Positions 52,575-64,000 of a stretch of DNA of 64,000 nt are shown one piece after another. Origin of the DNA: Ananas comosus (Eukaryota > Streptophyta > Magnoliopsida > Poales > Bromeliaceae); NCBI RefSeq assembly GCF_001540865.1, contig NW_017891935.1, forward strand, positions 124,001-188,000. The letters are read 5' to 3'. The position numbers and the translations under genes were made by a program. The notes beneath the pieces are model-generated. The model saw only the letters and a list, made by a program, of their open reading frames with translations. It was not told the origin of the DNA and did not search any database. Within the stretch, counting starts at the first letter, position 1. Each line of letters starts with the position of its first letter.

Positions 52575-53198
52575 TTAGTAGTAATATGATAAGTAATTAA
52601 AGCATCCAAGGAAAGGCTGAAGCTGTTTTCGGTCGAGAATACGATCCGGAAACTTCTTAGCAAATTCGATGGAGTGATCTTCTACTTGGATCTGACCGTT
52701 CTTGATCTTATGACCAAGAAAAGTAACTTCTTCTTGGAAAAGCTTCATCTTTCTTGCTGATGACAAAGCCATGCCATAGTGCTCTATAGCTTTTCTGAAC
52801 GCTTCGACATGCTTGAAGTGCGAATCAAGATTAGGGCTGAAGACCAGGACATCATAAATATAGGCTATTGTGAAGGAATCAATAGGCCTAATGATGGTAT
52901 CCATGACCTTCTTAAATTCAGCTGGTGCGTTCTTGAGTCCAAACGGCATAACGTTCCACTCATACTGCCCATAGGAACAAGCGGTTTTATACCGATCTTT
53001 CTCATCAATCTGGATCTGCCAAAAGCCAGATTGTTGATCGAAGAAGATCTTTGACCCTGAAATCCTTGAGATGAACATGCTCTTCTGTGGGGATGGATAT
53101 CTGATCCAACGCAGTGCCTTGTTAAGCGGCTTGTAATTTATAACCAGCCTCGGCTGGCCGCCTTCCTGCTCGTTGCGATTGTTGACATAAAACGCCAT
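52575..53198 (-). pseudogene. Pararetrovirus-like reverse transcriptase, defective
   Basis: The 207-codon open part holds the reverse-transcriptase palm: RLVINYKPLNKAL (residues 17-29), FFDQQSGFWQI (first catalytic Asp, residue 54), YEWNVMPFGLKNAPAEF (79-95) and the catalytic box, which reads YIYDVLVF (residues 113-120) with Tyr where the family has its first Asp. FLGHKIKNGQI follows. It ends in a stop before RNase H. The lost Asp and the flanking breaks make it inactive. Similarity is closer to pararetroviral than copia-type enzymes. Confidence 0.8.
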
Positions 53199-53249
53199 GC
53201 AGGACCAGGGGCTCTTGCTTTCGCGAATAAGCCCCTTGGAGAGAAGATC

Positions 53250-53912
53250 TTAAATTTCTGCTTTGTTCTGAAGACGCTCTTCTTCTGTCATTTGCACAGC
53301 TCTGGCCTTTGTTGGTATGTCTGTCTCCTTGAAGGAATCTTCATAAGGTAAGCTGATGGTCCACTTATTCCTTTCCAAAAAGGCTGTTGGGTTCAGAGAA
53401 CAGACTGTATCTTTGAACCTCTTTCTCACTTCTTCGATTCGTTGAATAACTCTAGGATCGTTAAGTTGCTCCGAAATCCGAAGTAATTGATCTTTCAAGT
53501 CTTCAACGATGTCTTCAACGGATGATAACTCGTTCACTCGAGAGGACATCGAAGGGCGATTGGAGAAGCGAAGATAAACACTCCTCCCGCGATAGGATCC
53601 GACGATGCCGGAACCATCACAGGTGAAGGGCTTCAGGAGTGTTAGGAAAGGCATTCCATACAGTACGTCGTGCTCGAGTCCGTCCATAAGGATAAAATCT
53701 GTTGAGTAGCATATCTGCTTGACGCAGACTTGGGCGTCTAGGACAGAGTATCTTATAGGGAGGGACACGCCGTTCACTTCTGATTGCTCTTCAGCCAATG
53801 CTTTGATGGAACATGCCTCTTTTGGATACAGTTGAAGTCCGACCCAGAGTCCAGCAAGGCATTGAGTTTGCGCTGCTGTCCTTGAATCTATCCTACAACT
53901 CACACCACCCAT
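53250..53912 (-). pseudogene. Pararetrovirus-like protease region, frame-broken
   Basis: The 220-codon open part carries a retropepsin-like distal segment (HDVLYGMPFLTLLKPF) and continues into a linker toward reverse transcriptase (NPTAFLERNKWTISLPYEDS). The Asp-Ser-Gly active site (complement of 53843-53851) is in a different frame, so a frameshift lies between the catalytic site and the rest. The frame ends in a stop at 53250. A further frame upstream (53900-54463, ending near DVRQELKEQSRRRMFLKE) may be the preceding polyprotein part. Non-functional. Confidence 0.6.
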
Positions 53913-54463
53913 TTCAGGGATTGCCTGGGGGTAGAGCTGGTATGTAGAATAGAGCCTTCTTTCAAGAACATCCTCCTCCGACTTTGTTCCTTCAGTTCTT
54001 GGCGAACATCTGGAATTGAAAGAGGAGCTGCAGAGGATTCAGCAGCATAACCATAAAACGCACCAGATCGGTATTGACGTATATAGGCCTGTTCGTGAAG
54101 CTGGTCGATATGCATTACCTTAAAGTGGTCCAGCAACTGGATTTCGCTCTGTAAAAGGAATATATAGGCTGATTTCCAAAAAGCGGTGTACCTCCCTGTG
54201 CCCAAAGCGGGGTGGGGCGCAAGCAAGCTTGGTTTCTTCGATTTTCCGCCTTTGAAATGCACTTTTGCTTTTGTTTGATGTGACAACTCAGAAAAGTTCT
54301 TTGCCGAAGCTTTCTGTAAAAAAAAAAGGGGGCAATCCAATAAGTCAATGCAGTCAAGCCAGTGAGTAGGGAGGTCCAGCTTAGCAGTAACGCGAGTCAA
54401 GGGATGAGATCGTTCTTGACTCGCTTTCTTTGGTTCGATAGCCACCACTATCATAGCAATCAA

Positions 54464-57400
54464 GTGAGTATATCGATTCCTTGACGAGATTGGATTGAGA
54501 AAGCAGGGGCATACTGGCCTTTTGAAGGCCGGCCTGATGGGCTAAGATCCAATACGAACTTGAGTTACCAATACCACTTCACCTGAAAGCACGCCTAACT
54601 GCTTGCTGCACTTCGCGCGCGAGAAGAGCGATTGAGGAACCAGCGCCCAAAGTGCTTTCGCCTACTTTATTTTGGTTCAAATCATTCATCCCTCTCGGCC
54701 TTATCTACCAATCGTCACCTTATTCTGAGACTTTAAAGGAGTTTCAAGCAGCAGAAAATAGGGACTCTGGTTCGGGCGATCAGGCATGAGAATCGTTATC
54801 CTACTTGGTCGGCTCGCTTAGTCTCTTCACTTCCGGGCACCGCCAATGTCGGCTAACGCCGCGACGAGGGCGTGATGGGTGGCCGACGGAGGCTACTAAC
54901 TACTTTGAGAAAGGATGTCCGCTAGCCTTTCAACCATCGACATATCTATCTCTTCCTCGATAAGATGCTGCTTTTTACACTTTTATCGCCTCTATAGGCG
55001 TCCACCTTTCACTTTTGACCTCTTTGGTCCATCAGTGAAGTAAGTTATCAGTCCATCAAGCTGAATTTCGAACCTATGAATGTAAAGAGACGCCACTCGG
55101 AGGGAACTCACTTCGCAGCATAGTTTTTCCCGGGCTATGAATTGTGCTAGCGGAGGGCTCGGCCATCGACGAAGGCGAAAACGTAGCGTAGAATAGAGTT
55201 TTGGGTATACAAGAAGCCGCGAGGGATCGTTATATAGTTTTCATCTGGTAGGTCTTCTTACTTATGATGCCTGTTCAGTGCATTCCTCAACCAACTCAAT
55301 TAGAGGACTAGTTATCCCCGCGGGACACGAACTTACATGAAACTCTACTTTGAACACAAGTTCACTTTCGTTAGGAATCCGCTCTAACACTTTACGAAGT
55401 GGGAAAACAACCTTCTTTCTTTGGAAATTGAATTTATTCGTTACCTTCCCCACCTGACGCCCTGACCTCTAACTATTACTAGGATATTGAATCTCGCAAA
55501 TGAAATAAGACACAAATCAAACTTGAGACTTGCGTGGTACTTTCAATCGTCCGTGGAGTTGCCTTGCCGGCGTGATCACAGCCTTCTTCTTTGTATGCGC
55601 TGCGCGCTTGGAAGCTACAGTCTGTCTTCTGCCAGTTTCGCGATAGCTCTTGAGAGCACGAGTATACTTTTTGTCTCTGCCCTAGTGGAACGATTCCCAG
55701 AATTTACTGCTCTATGGAAGACCAAAGAAAGCCCTTCGAGGGAAAGGGAGAATGATCCACAAAGATAAAAACCCAACGAAAGATCACTGACCCACAGAAC
55801 TACGACAAATGAGTGGCGTATGAGCGAAACGAGATGAAACTGAAGACTAAGCCATTCGTGACTTTGAAGTTGATACATCGCCCAAAGTGGGAGAGATTTT
55901 GTCTGATCCATGTGACCATACTGATACAACCAAGCTTCCTTGAAAGCAAACTTCTCTGTCAGAGATCCACGATCCGGTTGATTGCTTATTCGACTCTGCC
56001 TTCTCTGAGCCAGATCAAAGGCTAGGGCATTGGCTCACTGAACCTAACAAAAATCCAATCCAAAACTTTGATGGCATCACAGGAGTGCCAACCAAATCTA
56101 CCTTGTGGGTGGGAACTACTATATAAATAAGTTTTTTTTTTACTTCGCTTCGCGATTGGAGTTGTACGCATCATGGTCATCGTTCCGTCCTTGATGTTAA
56201 CGCTCTCGTGCTGACTGTAGGTCCCGGGTCAAAGGCATCTCGAAGGAAGCTGCTCCGCATATGCGATCACCACACCTCCATGTATCTACAGATGAGGGCT
56301 CCAACGCCTACTGTACAATCATGTGGGAAGTGCATCCTGCACACCTGAAAGTCAGTGGCGTACGCCACACCCCCTGTACCTACACCCATTGAAACGTTTA
56401 TTGTCTGACAATCTCCGACGCGACGCGCAAGGCCCCATGCAAATCCCTACGTCGGTCGATCGATGCGCACAGAAGGAGAGCTTGTCCATAACGAAAAGGC
56501 GTATGTTAAGTCGGTCAATCGATCAAACTATGTATAGGGGCAGCCGGGCCGTATTAGCAAGCGTGACGTGCCGGACTGACCCAGCACGTCTTTCTTTCCT
56601 GGCAACATCAGATGCACAAAGTGGTTTCAGTAGCACTACCGAGTTCGCATCAGCGATTTTCTCACCAATGGGTTTTGTCAACGAATTAATCTACCGGCAT
56701 CTCCGGGAGAAGCGGAGTCGGGAGCTGGAGGAAATAACACTTTTAGATGGACGGGAGAGGGAGAGGCAGTTGTTTCATTCGTTGACCCTCCAGGTCGTAC
56801 AGCTCCATAATCAGAAGCGCAGGAAGCACAAAGAAGGATGGTCTAAGCCTAGAGCGGGAACAAAGCAGAGGCAGGGGCTATGACCAGAGCCCCCATGGAT
56901 TGATACGGAACCCCCCAGACCAAGTTGTCGATCCGCCAGCACCATCAAGCAGGTACCGAGGTATTTGAACCTCCGCTTTCAGCAGTTTGATACTCGGGCT
57001 TCAGTAGCCGAATTGAGGTGGACCATAACTCGTTGACCATGCAAAAAGGGGCAAAGGCTCGGGCTCAGATATCAATAGCAGCCAGCCAGTTAGTTGAACC
57101 AATGCCAGTTGACCGTGTGAAAGAAATAGATCCAATTGACGGTCACAGAACCACTAAGGGATAGTCCGTGAGACAAGATCGGGATCCAGATTCATATCCC
57201 TCTTCCACTAGTGGAAGACCTTTCAAAAGAAAAGGTTGGTTGGGAGCGGGAGGGAGTCAATTACAGAAAGAGTAGAGACAGATATGGGGACTGTAGCTCC
57301 GACCATGTCAACTATGATGCTCTCGCTGCTGCCAGTCCTTCCACCAGTGAATGCTGGCATGCGCTACTTCCAGAACCTCCCTGTCTAGGTCCTGCCGAAA

Positions 57401-57774
57401 AAGACTGCAAATGATTTACCATCCATCCCACTCATATAGGTACGTTATCGGATTTTGCGGATCGGGAAATGGATCGAACCGCGCGAAATGGTCGCCTCGG
57501 AATACAGGGCGCAACGGAACCAAGGTTCTTTGTTGGCGTGTTGCCTAACAAGGGCAAGAGGAGGTGGAAGCGTTCGCCTACTTTGATAGGCAAGGCATTG
57601 CAAGCAAATAGAGCAGAGAGCTGACCCTTTCTTTCTATTAGAGTCGCGAGCTTGTTGTAGTCGGTCCTAAAGGGAGAACCTTGCTGCTTACTTGCTATAT
57701 CCCCGCGTCCTTGCACGGCTCGTTTTCTTCGAGCCCTGCTTCTCCCTTCCCCCTCTCCCCAGGGACCGACCGTA
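54464..57774. other. Spacer with weak frames
   Basis: A frame open for 186 codons lies at 56323-56883 (GTG start, first ATG 56437; FVNELIYRHLREKRSRELEE near its end, then a basic tail) and a 63-codon one at 55262-55453 (minus, MGKVTNKFNFQRKK). Neither is recognised. No RNA gene is seen before trnQ. Confidence 0.35.
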
Positions 57775-57846
57775 TGGAGTATAGCCAAGTGGTAAGGCAT
57801 CGGTTTTTGGTACCGGCATGCAAAGGTTCGAATCCTTTTACTCCAG
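57775..57846 (+). tRNA. trnQ-UUG: tRNA-Gln(UUG), mitochondrial
   Basis: The 72-nt gene begins TGGAGTATAGCCAAGTGG, has anticodon TTG (57807-57809) in the loop TTTTGGT, and T-arm AAAGG-TTCGAAT-CCTTT. The acceptor closes TGGAGTA with TACTCCA. It matches the native plant mitochondrial trnQ; the minus-strand frame across it is a shadow. Confidence 0.95.
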
Positions 57847-60122
57847 ATTATGAACACCCGATCGGATTTGTCAAGAACGAGCTGACAACTTCAGGGGAAG
57901 CGGCTCGGGCTAGGGATAATTCCTTCCCCTAATGATGCTTCAATATTTCATTTTTTTCTTCTTTTCAACTATTATTTATTGCAGTCTTTATCAATTCATA
58001 GATGCCTCTTCCTTCCGGTCCAGGCGAAATGGTCGCTGTAGGTCGGGACGTGACTCGAGATTGGAGTGCGTCTGGCCGTATGTACCTGGCTGGTAGTCCC
58101 GCATAAAACGCAATTCCCAATACATTTCGGTATGGTTCGAGCGTGAACCCGATACAGAGGACCTCTGGAGTAGTTAAGCACTGACGAAGGGCAGCCCTCC
58201 CTTCCTTAAAGGCGTCGACGATGAGGGTGCAATACTTGACGAGGGGCCTGTTTTGACTCGGCTCCCGGCCGGTCCGCACAATCGGGCAGTGTCCCTTGCT
58301 CGGTGCCCGCTGGCCCTTTTTCGGTAACTGCGTCTGCCTACTCCAGCGCTTATCCCACTGTCCGCTGATACGTACATGGCAATATGATCCTATCCCAAAC
58401 GCGACTTTCTGCACAATCTCTTACTGGCTGGTAGCAGCCCTTCTGACTTCTTAGTTGTGGGAATAGGGGGATTGCTTCTCTTTCTCTAGCGCCTGCTAGC
58501 GTCAGGGGCAGTCGGTCGATTCGTCTCGTGCGTCCTGACGGTTCCCTACTACCCCATACCTGGAACTGAATTACGGGAGAACGAGTAAGGGGAAGGCAGA
58601 AAATACTGGATTGATTGATCGAGCTAGTAATGGGAAGTTGGGCAATTCATGCTCTTCGGTCTATATTCGTCCCATAAGCAATACTTTTAAGTAAGTTAAG
58701 TGTGTGATATCTATCTAAGTTTTGTTTGTATAAAAATACCTCGAACTATTGTGATCTTTGAATCCCAGGAAGTATTCCAAGTTTGTATTTCCCTTTTCTT
58801 ATTATTGGGGTTATAGGAATGCACTTTAAAAATGGAATGAGGCAGATGCTTTAATAGCATTTCCTATTGAAGGTTGTTCTATTTATCACACAGCTCCCAA
58901 CATTTCCTGGATATTATGGCAGACCTACTCGAAGTGTCGAAAGCATCTATCAGGTAGGGCCAACAATTCTGGGAAAAGCTGATGATCTGGCATAAGAATG
59001 CATAGGGAGTGATTAGTACAAGGATATTGGTTCCACTGATTCACCCTGACGCCTGAAAGCGTCTGCACCGGGAATGATGAAAGCCACTGGGGGTCCGGGT
59101 AGCAGAACCAACAGAGGGCCAAGGAATCGAAGAACCGTCGGTTGTCCGAGAGGACATACTCCAACTTATGGTTTAGGGCACATTACCCTTACCGCGGACA
59201 AACAGATGTCGAGGCGGCGTCTTCCCTTTCTCTCATTTCATCCTCCCTGATGAATCGATCCTAAAATCTCACCTTCAGCAGCTGTTAGTCTCTTTTTTCC
59301 AGGTCATATTGTAGCTTTGATTCGCCTTTCATTCCCTCCTGCCTCTTTCAAAGAAAGGGAACTGCTTGCTGCCAATGGAGATGAAAGAGACTGATGCTTC
59401 TCTATAATCAGTTGGTCGATCAATGGATGAATACCCCACCGGGGAACCAGACGGAGATTCGAGATTGAAAATCGGGCAAAAGCATAAAAACGTCGGGCTG
59501 GCTGCTCTCGACGACGGGGTGGGAATGAGATGCTGGGAGATGGGAGTTCTAGGTGGATTGAGAGGGGAGCAGATGCGTGGGCTAGTTCAATCTTTATGCT
59601 CCTGCCTTCCCTGCCTGTAAGTCCTCCCTTGCACCAGACAATAGAGGTTGGCACCAGACAGAATTGATAGGATAGGCCGATATTGAGATATGCTCGACCC
59701 CGGCGGGCTTCCCAACCCCACCACATTATGGATGGACTCGGGTTATTCTTTCTTTCCCGACCCGACCTATCAATTCAACCTCCCATACCTGCCTTCATCT
59801 CTCTCCCCTCTCCCGCTCTTCGTCATGCATGACGTACGCCCCCCCCCGTTGACCGGGATTCCCCGTGAGCCATTATCTCTTACTACAGCCATCCGGGCGG
59901 AACCGTAGAGCACATCACATGCTGATTCCGAGTACGAAGATTGGTTGCCTAGCCCTGCCTCCTTCCAAATCATTTAACACTCTTTATTGCTTCCCGCGGC
60001 TTCTTTTACTAGAGCTCTGCAGCAATCCCCGCAATTGCTTAATTGGCTTTTTCAATAAAAATAACTAGACGGTCAAGTGCTTATACCCCTTTTTGCTGGG
60101 GGAACCAACCGGGTAACCAAAA
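57847..60122. other. Spacer, nothing assigned
   Basis: Frames on both strands (57965-58414 minus, 149 codons; 59304-59726 minus, 140 codons) are low in recognisable motifs and overlap others on the opposite strand. I make no gene call. Confidence 0.4.
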
Positions 60123-60192
60123 GTCACGATAGAAAAAATGTATTTCATCGAGTGTCAAGTGTAGGGTTTGGGTTCGAGTCCTGATCGTGGCT
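60123..60192 (+). ncRNA. tRNA-like element with exact acceptor and T-arm geometry
   Basis: GTCACGA (60123-60129) pairs with TCGTGGC (60185-60191) over seven bases including one G-T pair. Directly inside the 3' strand lies a T-arm TTGGG-TTCGAGT-CCTGA (60168-60184). The 38 nt between do not form clear D and anticodon arms. It looks like a degenerate tRNA or a t-element. Chance folding is possible, but the spacing is exactly that of a tRNA. Confidence 0.4.
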
Positions 60193-63100
60193 GTTGAGAG
60201 CGGGAATGCGACGGAAGGAGCGAGAGCGGAATCGTCGAGCAACTGAAAAAGGCAGTGCATAGAAGGAAGCGAGGCCAAAAGAGCATGTTCAAATCTGCAG
60301 ACCTTTGTCGCATCAATCAAAGGCTTGTTCGTTCAAGCGAAAAGACCAGCTAAGCATCAGCGGCTTGGTCAGCCTTTAACGGAATGCGAAAACAGCCCGC
60401 TCGCGCAATGCCCCGGCATCCATCCAATGCATTCTTTGAGAGACTGTAGCGGACACTTATAGATCACAAACATAATATATATTATTACAAGAAAAAAAAA
60501 AGACCTGAAAGAACTACCTGAAAATGGGAATCACAGAACTCCCTCTCTTTCATAAAAGGAATGAAGGCACTACAGCGGGCTTGACTCGGCCTTAAAGAAC
60601 TAAAACGGATATTGAGCCAGATATTGCACTTGAACATACATCCGTATAAAAAGGAAAACTCCCCCTAAGGATCAAGTCTATCGAATCGATCCCACCCTAA
60701 CCGAAAGAGCTTAGACCAACTACGCTTGCGTAAATGCGGTAGCTACGGAGCAAGCGTAGCCTTGAGGAGCTTAGGAGCTAGCTAGATCAACATCCACGTC
60801 AACAGCAACCGAGACTGGAACTTCGACTTCTCCTTTTTCTGCTACTGAAACTAGAGCAAGAGAAGCACGAGCTACTGAAACTGGTAAATCAAATCCATTT
60901 TGTTTGCAACTCGAACTGGAGTAAATAAGCAGGAGCACCTCCGGGCTAAGAGCAGGCAGCAGCAACTACGGTATCAGTCTCAGTTCTGTCAGTCGGCTCA
61001 GTCCTGGAAGTTCAGTCAGTCGTCAAGCTAGGCAGATCAGTCTTGAATCCTAGAACAGGGCTATGCGTAGCTAGGCCGCGTCTTCCTTACTTTATCAAGA
61101 AAGTCCTCCAACTTGGCATCACTCCTCTTTTGTGCTCCCGCCTTCCTAGCCTTATGGACAGGAGTCCTCTCGCCTAGTTCTGAAACTCTTCCCTTTCCTT
61201 CCTTGCCCTTATTGCCCGGCATACCTCGGAAGGCATACCCAGGAACCAATTCATTCATCTGCCCTCTTCGCGATAAAGCTTTGCCTTACTTTGCTTGCTG
61301 GCTCTAAGCCCACCTCCTTTACTACACTACACCCTCTCACCGCCCCTATTCAGCCCGAAAGGCTTCTACCTTCCCCGAAAACCACCCTTATTCAGCCTGC
61401 TTGGTAGGGTCACCGCCTTTCATCCGCCTTTCTCTCATATGCTGACAACCTATCCATAGAAATGGAATGATCAACTTCGGAATAGTTTCGAGGAGAGCCT
61501 CAAGTCCAGCTCGAGGAGTAGTGTAAAGTAGCAGACAGAGGGGCGCTCCCGCTTAGGCATTAGGCACGAGAAAGGACATCGTTCTCGGCCGTCCCTTCCT
61601 TCCCGGAAAGAGGCTCTCTTGCTTCTTTTGCTTCCCCACCCGAGCCAACAGCCTCTATTCGTCATTCAGCGTCTTCGGCTTCGGTCAGTTTATTATGCTG
61701 ATGCCTAATCTTAATACTGGCTAGTTACTTCAATTACCTTACCCCACTGCCCCTCCTTAAAAGGAGGTTTCAGAGCACCCAGTCACAGCTCGTCACAAGA
61801 AAGGATTGATGGTCGAGTCCCCGTGCATGAAGTCAGTGGATTCGAGTGAACTGACCGTACCACAAATCGACATACTTTAGGAAGCTTCTTACCAAACCAA
61901 AGAAAAGCTCAAGTTGTCTTGTCGATTCCCTTCTCCCGAGAGCTTTCACACTCTGGGATGGGAGTCCCTTCCAACACTTGACCAAAAGCTTATCTCAAGA
62001 ATCTCCATTTCACATTTTCCGAAAGGCGGCGTCACCGAGGCAGAACAAGAGTGCAGCTTCAACCGATCCCCGATAACGCGACATCTTTGGCGGCCGATGT
62101 TGGGCGTATCAGCTATCTCACCTGGAGAGTGAGGAAAGAAAACGGTCTCGATAGCGTCTGAAGGTTGAAGTTTTTCTTGGACCGTGCGTTCCGCCAACAG
62201 ACGGGACGTGAGGAGAAATGGAGACTTCTCCCCATATCTGGTCTAATCCATACTTTTATGTAAAGTCTCTAGTGGGTGCGAGCGGCTCCCGCACCGGGGC
62301 GGGTCTGTAGTCTGTGGTTTTGACCAAAAGATGAAGTTTGGTTAAGTCCTCCAAATGAGTCTATTCGCCTCCTTCACATAGGTCCTTTCCACGAGGGCCA
62401 AAGTGAACCCAAAGTCTTGTGTAGGCTTTTTTGTTTATATCCATGTGGCCAAAACAAGATATTTAGCAGGGATACAAACGGCGCGATTCCAGCTTGATGA
62501 CTTTGATCAGGTAGCTGAAGTCGTGGTGCTGATCGCGTGGTTTGCCTCCTCTCTCGCAGCCGTGTGTCGGTCAGCGTGGTATGGAGTAGCGGTTCCTCGG
62601 TAGTCTGACTGTCTCGACTCGATGCAGCATCTCTATCTTTCGGTACACCCCGGGCAGGTCTTTCCTTTTAAGTATTGTGCTCTGGTGCCCGTTTTAGAGT
62701 AGTTCGTGCCTTGGGTAAGGTTTCATACCCTAAGAGACCATTCACATCAACTATTTGATTAGATAGAGCCGATGAAGAAAAGGAAAGCAGGTCACTTTCA
62801 TCGGGTTATTTCCAGTCTAGTCTAGAATCAACACCAAACGAAGCTTCATCTTAACAACTACGTACACGGTACTAATGGGTAGCCCTGACCGTCTTTCTAC
62901 AATCTCCGGTTGGAAATCCCTAAAACCATTAGAACTGCACCTCAACAGCGAAAGACTTATGCCATTCTCCCTCTGCCTCATGAAGCTTTTCACACTCACT
63001 CGATGCATTTTCACCAGCTCACTAACGTCGCCATTTCAGACAAGGAATTTGGTTTGACATCTCCCTATCAAGCTCGACTGAACGAACAGGTCACAATGGG

Positions 63101-64000
63101 CGGTAAGCCCGAGAGGGACAGCTAGTCAAGCTCTGACGGACACTGCAGGGGCAGGGTGCGGATGGGATGGACCAAATCTCCATCCCGAAAGGAATGAAAG
63201 GAAGCCAGACATGTATGGAAAGGCAGGTATAGGTTAAAGACCAATAGGGAGGAGGAGACTAGTCATCCCAAGGACAGATAAGAGAATGACCAGTTCGCTG
63301 AGTGTGAAATAAGAGGCTATGAAGCGTAGCATTATTCCAGGTCAGCTTCTCCATTCTTCTTTCCAACCGGGTAGGCTCGCCTCAATTCAGGTATAGGTCA
63401 CCTTTCTGACCTAAGACCACAAACCATCTTTGTTATACGAGATTCTTTGGCCATAATGCTGCGAGTGGCTTCGCTTATATCCCACGGTCTCCTTTCTTTC
63501 AAGACAAGATGAAGGAAGGGATTTGACGTCACAGCAAAGCCTTGGAAATCGGCGAAAGATAGCAAGCGCGGCTGATTCGGGTTCCTATGCAAAAAGAAGA
63601 TGCTCAGCAAGCCAACCTCGTACACAGAACATCGGAACAAACTCAGGCTCAGCCAGGGCCCTACTCTCTTCCATTAAGAGAACAGCTCCATCCCTCAATC
63701 ACCCTATACGGGATGAAAGACGTAGTTCCATCCCCTCTTCTCTCTTGGTTGAGAAGCTCCACGCCCTTCTCCTTTTTTGGTAGGCGTTTGCAAGGGAAGA
63801 GTCAGCAAGAGCAGCCCAGAGATGAGAGGAAGAGGCTCAGTATCCACTGGCTTCAGTAGTAGGAGTTGCCCATTGTTCACCGAAGTCGTCAGAGAGGGAA
63901 TCCTCTCACTTTTCATTGGACAAAGAGGCTAGGTCTAGGTCCCGCGATCGGCTAGAACAGCCATCCATCCAGGGCTTGATGAGTCAAGAGCAGGAGAAGA
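60193..64000. other. Spacer to the right edge, nothing assigned
   Basis: Only frames under about 95 codons occur, none with a known motif. A perfect inverted repeat is listed separately. Confidence 0.4.
60720..60759. repeat. Inverted repeat, 10-bp arms
   Basis: CTACGCTTGC (60720-60729) and GCAAGCGTAG (60750-60759) are perfectly complementary around a 20-nt loop. Such a hairpin could stabilise an RNA 3' end, but no gene lies directly upstream. Confidence 0.75.

Larger units (their letters stand above)
50338..54140 (-). mobile_element. Decayed pararetrovirus-like (Caulimoviridae-type) insertion
   Basis: Minus-strand order is a protease-region frame, reverse transcriptase, RNase H, an unidentified domain, then a TATA-like promoter region. 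No integrase and no LTR is seen, which favours an endogenous pararetrovirus over a Ty3/gypsy element; a truncated gypsy element remains possible. Frames are separated by stops (at 53250 and 52575) and shifts, so the copy is dead. The edges are approximate: about 54140 on the upstream side and about 50250-50340 downstream. It was presumably acquired through nuclear DNA that already carried the integrated viral sequence. Confidence 0.65.

Noticed and set aside
57432..57857. 141-codon minus-strand frame across trnQ
   Set aside because: It overlaps a certain tRNA gene and reads as its antisense.
57965..58414. 149-codon minus-strand frame
   Set aside because: Not recognised; it contains overlapping alternatives in other frames and no expression context.

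Overview
The window is a stretch of a flowering-plant mitochondrial genome. It carries nad4L and atp4, a complete five-exon nad7 with four group II introns, ccmC, the mitochondrial trnE-UUC, trnS-UGA and trnQ-UUG, and a plastid-type trnS-GGA. The coding regions carry Ser, Pro and Arg codons where these families normally have Leu, Phe or Trp, as expected for unedited plant mitochondrial DNA. nad4L begins with ACG. I cannot name the species.

Layout. 0-2.5 kb: nad4L and atp4 on the minus strand; beyond atp4, on the same strand, lies a fragment of a nuclear-type PHD-finger protein gene of the MS1/MMD1-like family, running off the left edge. 2.5-15 kb: mostly featureless spacer with a (TA)n run and plastid-derived trnS-GGA. 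15-16 kb: a LINE RNase H remnant and trnE. 17.1-24.9 kb: the gene-dense core on the plus strand, nad7 (exons of 143, 69, 467, 244 and 262 bp), an unidentified acidic reading frame starting just after nad7, then ccmC, whose 3' coding end contains a tRNA-shaped element. 25-26 kb: a broken plant-mobile-domain-like frame. 26-46 kb: spacer with plastid rps12 and accD fragments, an unidentified 162-codon frame preceded by two identical 41-bp repeats, a tRNA-like remnant and a LINE reverse-transcriptase fragment. 46-64 kb: trnS-UGA, a Ty1/copia fragment, a decayed pararetrovirus-like insertion (minus strand, about 50.3-54.1 kb), trnQ, and spacer with another tRNA-like element.

How the genes work together: nad4L and nad7 encode respiratory complex I subunits, atp4 encodes the b-type peripheral stalk subunit of ATP synthase, ccmC belongs to cytochrome c maturation, and the tRNAs serve organelle translation. 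Most of the remaining sequence is imported or decayed DNA of nuclear, plastid, retroelement and pararetrovirus type, as expected of a large angiosperm mitochondrial genome.

The most interesting candidates are: (1) a chimeric reading frame 3' of atp4 that joins a hydrophobic N-terminal segment to the PHD-protein fragment; (2) the unidentified acidic frame between nad7 and ccmC; (3) the 162-codon frame behind the duplicated leader; and (4) the pararetrovirus-like insertion, with an unidentified domain in frame after RNase H. No computation or database search was run; all family assignments rest on reading the sequence.
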